A DNA stretch of 9,637 nucleotides from Porphyromonadaceae bacterium UBA7042 (GTDB taxonomy: Bacteria; Bacteroidota; Bacteroidia; Bacteroidales; Muribaculaceae), in contig DLAR01000049.1 in assembly GCA_002494015.1 (NCBI GenBank), positions 1 through 9,637 of the forward strand, in the 5' to 3' direction. Every line of letters starts with the position of its first letter. Positions within the stretch are counted from its first letter, which is position 1. Under the pieces are notes generated by a model. That model had not been told where the DNA came from. It ran no database searches and was given only the letters and a program-made list of their open reading frames with translations. The translations under genes were made by a program, and so were the position numbers. Positions 6,369 through 9,637 of the stretch are shown piece by piece.

Positions 6369-6936
6369 CGAGTTCGTCATACCAGTCGGAGCCGAAGTAG
6401 GCGGTGAGGGGGCCGCGGAGGAACTGGTAGAGGCGGATGCCGAGACGGCGCCCGTTCTGCTCGGCACTGCGGCAGATTTTCCAGCGGTGGTAGTTGACGG
6501 CTGTGAAGGTGGGGTATTTGGTCAGGCGCACGGGGTAGAGGGCACATGACGATGGCTTGCGGAATCCGCCGGTTTTCCCTTCGTTACAAGCTTTCTCGAC
6601 GGCGCATAGACACACTCCGCCGGGGGCATAACAGGTGTAGATGCAGTTGCGCCCGTCGACAATCTGGGTGACGAGGTCGCCGTCGGGGTCGAGATAGCTG
6701 GTCCCGGCCTCGGCTATGCGCTCGCGGGCACTCGGGAGCAGGTCTGATTCAATGGCGGGGAGGATTGTGTCAAGGGTGTCGCGCTCCTCCTCGGTCAGCG
6801 GCGCGCCGGCATCGCCGTCGATGCAGCATTGCCCGAGGCATTGCGAGAGGTCGCAGCAGAAAAACTGTTCGGCGAGGTCGAGAGAGACGAGGGTGTCCTG
6901 AATCTGTAACATGATGGTTTCTTCGGTTTCTTCCAT
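6322..6936 (-). CDS. DUF3109 family cysteine-cluster protein
   Basis: The 204-residue cytoplasmic protein belongs to the DUF3109 family, small proteins with many conserved cysteines resembling the YkgJ-type zinc/iron-chelating Cys cluster. Thirteen Cys are present. The key groups are FFCCDLSQCLGQCC (25-38, Cys 27, 28, 33, 37, 38), NCIYTCYAPGGVCLCA (97-112), Cys117, the SSCALYPVR segment (Cys131) and WKIC (Cys155). Metal or Fe-S binding is likely from this pattern; no biochemical function is established. The first ATG overlaps the preceding plug gene's stop as TAATG, which suits translational coupling. However, relatives usually begin near MLQIQDTLVSLD, so Met9 (codon at 6912-6910) may be the true start. 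The 3' end overlaps the convergent CotH gene by 47 nt, leaving no room for a terminator between them. Confidence 0.88.
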   Translation of the reverse strand: MEETEETIMLQIQDTLVSLDLAEQFFCCDLSQCLGQCCIDGDAGAPLTEEERDTLDTILPAIESDLLPSARERIAEAGTSYLDPDGDLVTQIVDGRNCIYTCYAPGGVCLCAVEKACNEGKTGGFRKPSSCALYPVRLTKYPTFTAVNYHRWKICRSAEQNGRRLGIRLYQFLRGPLTAYFGSDWYDELVMACEAYLAEYPGND

Positions 6937-8177
6937 TATTTTCCTGATTTCGCTGTTGTCATCCCGACGAGCCGGTCGTAGCGGGTGCCGGGGGGGCGGT
7001 AGTAGACTTTGACGGTGTACTCGTTGACGGTGGGGTAGAAGTCGCCTTCGACCGGGGCGGTGGAGCCTCGGGTGGAGCCGGCCGGCACGGCGAGGTACTG
7101 GTAGTTGTAGGAGCCTTGCTTTAGTAGCAGCGATGCCTCATAGGCCCCGGTGGCGCGGTTGTAGACCATGCGCGACGACGGGTCCATGCGCCGCCCGGTC
7201 AGGTCGCCGTCGATGAAGATGTCATATCCCTGAAGCTCGGGCATTTCGAGCCGGAAATGGTTGAGCGTGTAATCGGCCTCGGTATCGGGGTCGACAGCAT
7301 TGTATTCGCGGATGAAAAAGCGGCCGTTCTGCGTCTGGTCATACAGGTAGGATGTCCCGGCCCGTGGATAGTCGGTTGCCAGCACCATATTATATATAGG
7401 CGCGGCATAGACGATTTCGTCGACATTCATGCCGGGGTAGGTGGTCGAGACTGTCTCAAAACGGCGGTACTCGTTGCCTGCTTGGAATATGAGTGGACGC
7501 TGGTGCTCGAAATACACTTTGTCGCCCGCGACGCGCAGCGGCTGTGTGAGGATGACTTCGTTGTCGGGACGGCCGTTCTGAGTGACAACGACCGTAAGGT
7601 CGGTAAACGGGTCACGCACGTTGATGTCGCGCATGTCGACCGTCACGTCGACCTGCTGGTGTGACTCGTTGGTGTCGATGTCAGTGCGCGACGTTACAGC
7701 CGCTCCGACTCTCATCGAGAAGTCACACACGCTGAACCGTGTTTCAAGCAGCGTCTCGTCAGGGTCATCCTCGGGATAGACGCGCACGATGTAGTTTCCT
7801 GCGGCTGTGATGCGCATCTGGTCGTTGGGGACGGTGATGCGATAGTGGACGTAATGGACGAGGGTGGCCTGTGAATAACTGTAGTCATCGACATCGGCCA
7901 CGTTGAACCCGTCGAGAAATTCCGAGTCAACCAGTCCCTCGGGTTTCCACCGGGCATCGCAGTGGATAAGCTCATAGCGCATGTAGCGGCGGTCGTCGCT
8001 CAGCTCGTCAAATGATATGACGATGCGGTCGCCCGGATTGTCGAGCGAGATGACGGGAATCGCCATCGGGTCTCCGTCGACCGTGACCTGCACGGCGCGC
8101 AACGGACCCTCGGCATGACTCGCTGCTGTTGCCGTCAAGAGCAGGATTGAGAGGAGAAATCGCCACAAGTTCATCAT
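6936..8177 (-). CDS. Type IX secretion plug family protein (DUF5103), exported
   Basis: The 413-residue product starts with a Sec signal peptide (hydrophobic about 5-17, likely cleavage after Ala22 in ASHA-EG). The mature part is rich in beta strands. It matches the DUF5103 family, now named for the T9SS plug protein that closes the SprA translocon in Flavobacterium. Recognisable stretches are the early RYMRYELIHCDARW (64-77), the LDGFNVADVDDYSYS region, HYRITVPND and the C-terminal VNEYTVKVYYRPPG. Family members also occur in Bacteroidales without a full type IX system, so a secretion role should not be assumed from this gene alone, and no other T9SS gene is in the window. Its start overlaps the upstream Cys-motif gene as ATGA, and its stop shares a base with the DUF3109 start. 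The tandem ATGs at 8177 and 8174 are equivalent start candidates. Confidence 0.85.
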   Translation of the reverse strand: MMNLWRFLLSILLLTATAASHAEGPLRAVQVTVDGDPMAIPVISLDNPGDRIVISFDELSDDRRYMRYELIHCDARWKPEGLVDSEFLDGFNVADVDDYSYSQATLVHYVHYRITVPNDQMRITAAGNYIVRVYPEDDPDETLLETRFSVCDFSMRVGAAVTSRTDIDTNESHQQVDVTVDMRDINVRDPFTDLTVVVTQNGRPDNEVILTQPLRVAGDKVYFEHQRPLIFQAGNEYRRFETVSTTYPGMNVDEIVYAAPIYNMVLATDYPRAGTSYLYDQTQNGRFFIREYNAVDPDTEADYTLNHFRLEMPELQGYDIFIDGDLTGRRMDPSSRMVYNRATGAYEASLLLKQGSYNYQYLAVPAGSTRGSTAPVEGDFYPTVNEYTVKVYYRPPGTRYDRLVGMTTAKSGK

Positions 8178-8569
8178 TCAGCGGGAGTCAGGCGGTTGTG
8201 GATTATGGTTACCGCGTCAATAATGAGGTCCATGCAGGGTTTCCTGCCCGGTTTCTTTAACTCGCGGCACACAACCGAGCCGTTCAGCTGTGTGAATGCA
8301 GCCGAATCGGCCGTCACCTGTCGGTAGGTGGCTGCCTTGTCGGCGGGAGAGCGAAACCCGGTGAGTCCGTTTATGACAGTCATTCCTGAGACGGCGCCGC
8401 ACACATGGCCTTGCCCTCCGAAACCGGTGCCGAAACCGGCCGAAATCTTTTCGAGGGCCTCGCGTGGAAGGCCTGCTATGTCGTCAAACACCATTAATAC
8501 GCACTGGGCGCAGTTATATCCATCTTTGCGCAGCTGACGCGCGCGTTCAATACGGGTTTCTAATGTCAT
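8174..8569 (-). CDS. C_GCAxxG_C_C family putative redox/metal protein
   Basis: The 131-residue protein fits the C_GCAxxG_C_C family of small putative redox-active proteins. The signature cysteines are all present: GYNCAQC (Cys20, Cys23), GHVCGAVSG (Cys57, the GCAxxG-like element preceded by the glycine-rich FGTGFGGQG), VVCRELKK (Cys101) and KPC (Cys112). No signal peptide is seen, so it is probably cytoplasmic. Family members are thought to bind a metal or undergo redox chemistry, but no substrate is known. It is the first gene of the overlapping trio with the plug-family and DUF3109 genes. Its TGA overlaps the plug gene ATG by 4 nt. Between this gene and ung lie 88 nt with no evident promoter, so read-through from ung is possible. 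Confidence 0.87.
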   Translation of the reverse strand: MTLETRIERARQLRKDGYNCAQCVLMVFDDIAGLPREALEKISAGFGTGFGGQGHVCGAVSGMTVINGLTGFRSPADKAATYRQVTADSAAFTQLNGSVVCRELKKPGRKPCMDLIIDAVTIIHNRLTPAE

Positions 8570-8573
8570 GATA

Positions 8574-8594
8574 AGTCAGAAGTCAGAGGTCAGA
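8574..8594. repeat. Three tandem copies of a 7-bp RGTCAGA unit
   Basis: AGTCAGA, AGTCAGA and GGTCAGA stand head to tail in the 88-nt gap between ung and the C_GCAxxG gene, 5 nt upstream of the latter's start codon (minus strand). It may be a simple slippage-prone microrepeat, and no protein-binding role is evident. Confidence 0.55.
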
Positions 8595-8657
8595 GTTATG
8601 AGGTATGGGGTGGTGGAACTATTATTATCACTCGGGCGCAGCCTGAATTTTCACCCT

Positions 8658-9320
8658 TCACCAGTCAATGGGGGCGATACCGTTGGCAAGCAGGTAGTCG
8701 TTGGTCTGCGAGAATGGCTTGCTTCCGAAAAATCCGCGCGACGCGCTTAGCGGCGACGGGTGGGGCGACGTGATGACACAGTGCCTGTTTCGGTCGATAA
8801 ACGCACCCTTGCGGGCGGCATAGGCTCCCCACAGGATGAACACGAGATGCTCCCGGTCATGTGCGAGGCGCATGATGACCTCGTCGGTAAACTCTTCCCA
8901 GCCGCGACCGTTGTGTGATGTCGGGCGGTGAGCCTCTACCGTCAGGGTCGAGTTTAGCATCAGCACCCCTTGACGCGCCCAGCGTGACAGGTCGCCGTCG
9001 ACCGGCATCGGGCACCCGATGTCGTCGTGCAGCTCGCGGAAAATATTTACGAGCGAGCGCGGCAACGGCATCCCGGGGTTGACCGAAAACGACAACCCGT
9101 TGGCCTGCCCGACATCGTGATAGGGGTCCTGCCCGAGGATCACGACCTTGACATCTTCAAAGGGGCAAGCGTCAAACGCCGCAAAAATCCGTCGGGCGGG
9201 CGGGAAGCATTGCTTCGAGCCATATTCAGCCCTGACAAAGTCAGTCAGCGACCTGAAATAAGGCTTGTCCCACTCGGCCGCAAGCACGCGTTTCCACGAA
9301 GGCTCAATCTTTACATCCAT
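8658..9320 (-). CDS. ung: Uracil-DNA glycosylase (family 1)
   Basis: Ung removes uracil from DNA, arising from cytosine deamination or dUTP incorporation, and starts base-excision repair. The 220-residue length is standard. Diagnostic motifs are intact: the water-activating GQDPYH (63-68, Asp65), GLSFSV (75-80), the uracil-recognising Asn123 in LMLNSTLTVE, FILWGAYA (161-168) and the DNA-intercalating HPSPLSA loop (187-193, His187). The start MDVKIEPSW fits the family N-terminus; no Shine-Dalgarno sequence is seen. A -7 box reading TACTTTTG on the minus strand lies about 20 nt upstream. The gene is divergent from tRNA-Arg, with the two promoters interleaved. Confidence 0.97.
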   Translation of the reverse strand: MDVKIEPSWKRVLAAEWDKPYFRSLTDFVRAEYGSKQCFPPARRIFAAFDACPFEDVKVVILGQDPYHDVGQANGLSFSVNPGMPLPRSLVNIFRELHDDIGCPMPVDGDLSRWARQGVLMLNSTLTVEAHRPTSHNGRGWEEFTDEVIMRLAHDREHLVFILWGAYAARKGAFIDRNRHCVITSPHPSPLSASRGFFGSKPFSQTNDYLLANGIAPIDW

Positions 9321-9336
9321 AAAAAAAGCAGTTTAT

Positions 9337-9368
9337 TTTGCAAAAGTACAAAAAAAGTCGTAATTTTG
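9337..9368 (+). promoter_or_regulatory. Promoter of tRNA-Arg
   Basis: TTTG (9337-9340), exactly 20 nt, then TAATTTTG (9361-9368) is a full match to the Bacteroidota sigma-ABfr consensus. Transcription would start near 9374-9378, about 20-25 nt before the mature tRNA 5' end. Confidence 0.8.
9341..9348 (-). promoter_or_regulatory. Probable -7 element of the ung promoter
   Basis: Read on the minus strand this is TACTTTTG, a perfect TAnnTTTG match, 20 nt before the ung start codon. No TTTG is found at the expected -33 distance, so this is a partial promoter call. It abuts the -33 box of the divergent tRNA-Arg promoter. Confidence 0.45.
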
Positions 9369-9397
9369 CACGTCGCAATCAGACAAAGCGACTGAAC

Positions 9398-9469
9398 GTT
9401 CCCGTAGTTCAATGGATAGAATATCGGATTCCGGTTCCGACGATTAGGGTTCGACTCCCTACGGGAATA
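9398..9469 (+). tRNA. tRNA-Arg (anticodon CCG)
   Basis: A complete 72-nt cloverleaf can be drawn. The acceptor stem pairs GTTCCCG (9398-9404) with CGGGAAT (9462-9468), including one G-T at the end. The D stem is GTTC/GAAT. The anticodon stem TCGGA/TCCGA encloses the loop TTCCGGT with anticodon CCG at 9431-9433. The T stem TAGGG/CCCTA encloses TTCGACT. The discriminator is A and the 3' CCA is not encoded. It decodes the Arg codon CGG. A consensus promoter lies just upstream and a weak terminator follows. Confidence 0.95.
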
Positions 9470-9480
9470 CTATTATAGGA

Positions 9481-9509
9481 CATGCCTTGTAAAGCGGTTT
9501 AATGGCATG
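9481..9509 (+). other. Stem-loop in the tRNA-Arg 3' trailer
   Basis: CATGCC (9481-9486) pairs with GGCATG (9504-9509), and inside it TAAA (9490-9493) pairs with TTTA (9498-9501) around a GCGG loop. It is not followed by T's, so it is not itself a terminator. It may protect or guide processing of the trailer, which is inference. Confidence 0.4.
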
Positions 9510-9517
9510 CCCGGGGT

Positions 9518-9539
9518 AAAGTCAAGAGCGACTTTTTTT
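9518..9539 (+). terminator. Weak intrinsic terminator after tRNA-Arg
   Basis: AAAGTC (9518-9523) pairs with GACTTT (9530-9535) around a 6-nt loop and runs into a 7-T tract (9533-9539). The stem is short and AT-rich, but its place between the tRNA and the next promoter supports the call. Confidence 0.5.
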
Positions 9540-9566
9540 GAACTTTGTGAAAAAATATTCAAAAAA

Positions 9567-9598
9567 TTTGCACAGTCCAAAAAAACTCCTTAACTTTG
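9567..9598 (+). promoter_or_regulatory. Promoter of the downstream tRNA
   Basis: TTTG (9567-9570), 20 nt, then TAACTTTG (9591-9598) is again a perfect consensus with the same 20-nt spacing as the tRNA-Arg promoter. Predicted transcription begins near 9604-9608, only about 7-11 nt before the tRNA 5' end. Confidence 0.8.
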
Positions 9599-9614
9599 CA
9601 ACCGCAAAACGAGA

Positions 9615-9637
9615 GGCCCATTCGTCTATCGGCTAGG
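9615..9637 (+). tRNA. 5' end of a tRNA, probably tRNA-Glu (cut by window edge)
   Basis: GGCCCAT (acceptor 5' strand), TC, GTCT (D stem) and the D-loop ATCGGCTAGG form the start of a tRNA directly after a consensus promoter. The TTCGTCTA-CGG-TAGG pattern is characteristic of bacterial tRNA-Glu. The anticodon lies beyond the window, so the identity is inferred. Confidence 0.7.

Noticed and set aside
8568..8750. 60-codon plus-strand open frame covering the 88-nt gap
   Set aside because: Most of it is antisense to the conserved C-terminus of Ung and it resembles nothing known.
9027..9395. 122-codon plus-strand open frame over the ung start and the tRNA promoter
   Set aside because: It is antisense to the conserved GQDPYH region of ung and runs through the tRNA-Arg promoter.

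Overview
The window reads as chromosomal DNA from a member of the Bacteroidota, most likely order Bacteroidales. A gut Muribaculaceae-like genome is a reasonable guess but cannot be proved here. Three things support this. Several promoters match the Bacteroidota consensus (TTTG, about 20 nt, TAnnTTTG). Most starts lack a Shine-Dalgarno sequence. The gene content (DUF2156 protein, DUF3109 protein, T9SS-plug-family protein, CotH-like lipoprotein) is typical of that phylum. No transposase, integrase, phage gene or CRISPR array is visible.

Left part, plus strand (1-4934): a GC-rich hairpin with a T-tract ends an upstream unit outside the window. A DUF2156 (GNAT-like) gene follows. Next comes the methionine-branch operon metY-metX-hom, which makes homoserine, O-acetylhomoserine and then homocysteine. 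Before metY lies a leader of about 240 nt: a promoter, a 33-codon ORF with 6 Met codons among 8 consecutive codons, and a strong intrinsic terminator. A 7-nt segment at the end of the ORF is perfectly complementary to the left arm of the terminator. This is the classic layout of ribosome-mediated attenuation, apparently sensing methionyl-tRNA, and is the most interesting element here.

Middle (5061-6368): a visibly AT-richer gene for a CotH-kinase-fold lipoprotein. Its 3' end runs into the convergent DUF3109 gene.

Right part, minus strand (6322-9320): reading leftward, ung (uracil-DNA glycosylase), then a tightly overlapping trio: a C_GCAxxG_C_C Cys-motif protein, a T9SS-plug-family exported protein and a Cys-cluster DUF3109 protein. 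The trio is joined by ATGA and TAATG stop/start overlaps and is almost certainly co-transcribed.

Right end (9337-9637, plus strand): a consensus promoter drives tRNA-Arg(CCG), followed by a weak terminator. A second consensus promoter precedes the 5' end of another tRNA, probably tRNA-Glu, cut by the window edge. The only gene-free stretch approaching 300 bases is 1151-1417, which is the attenuator leader. The 126-nt gap 4935-5060 shows no convincing terminator or promoter.
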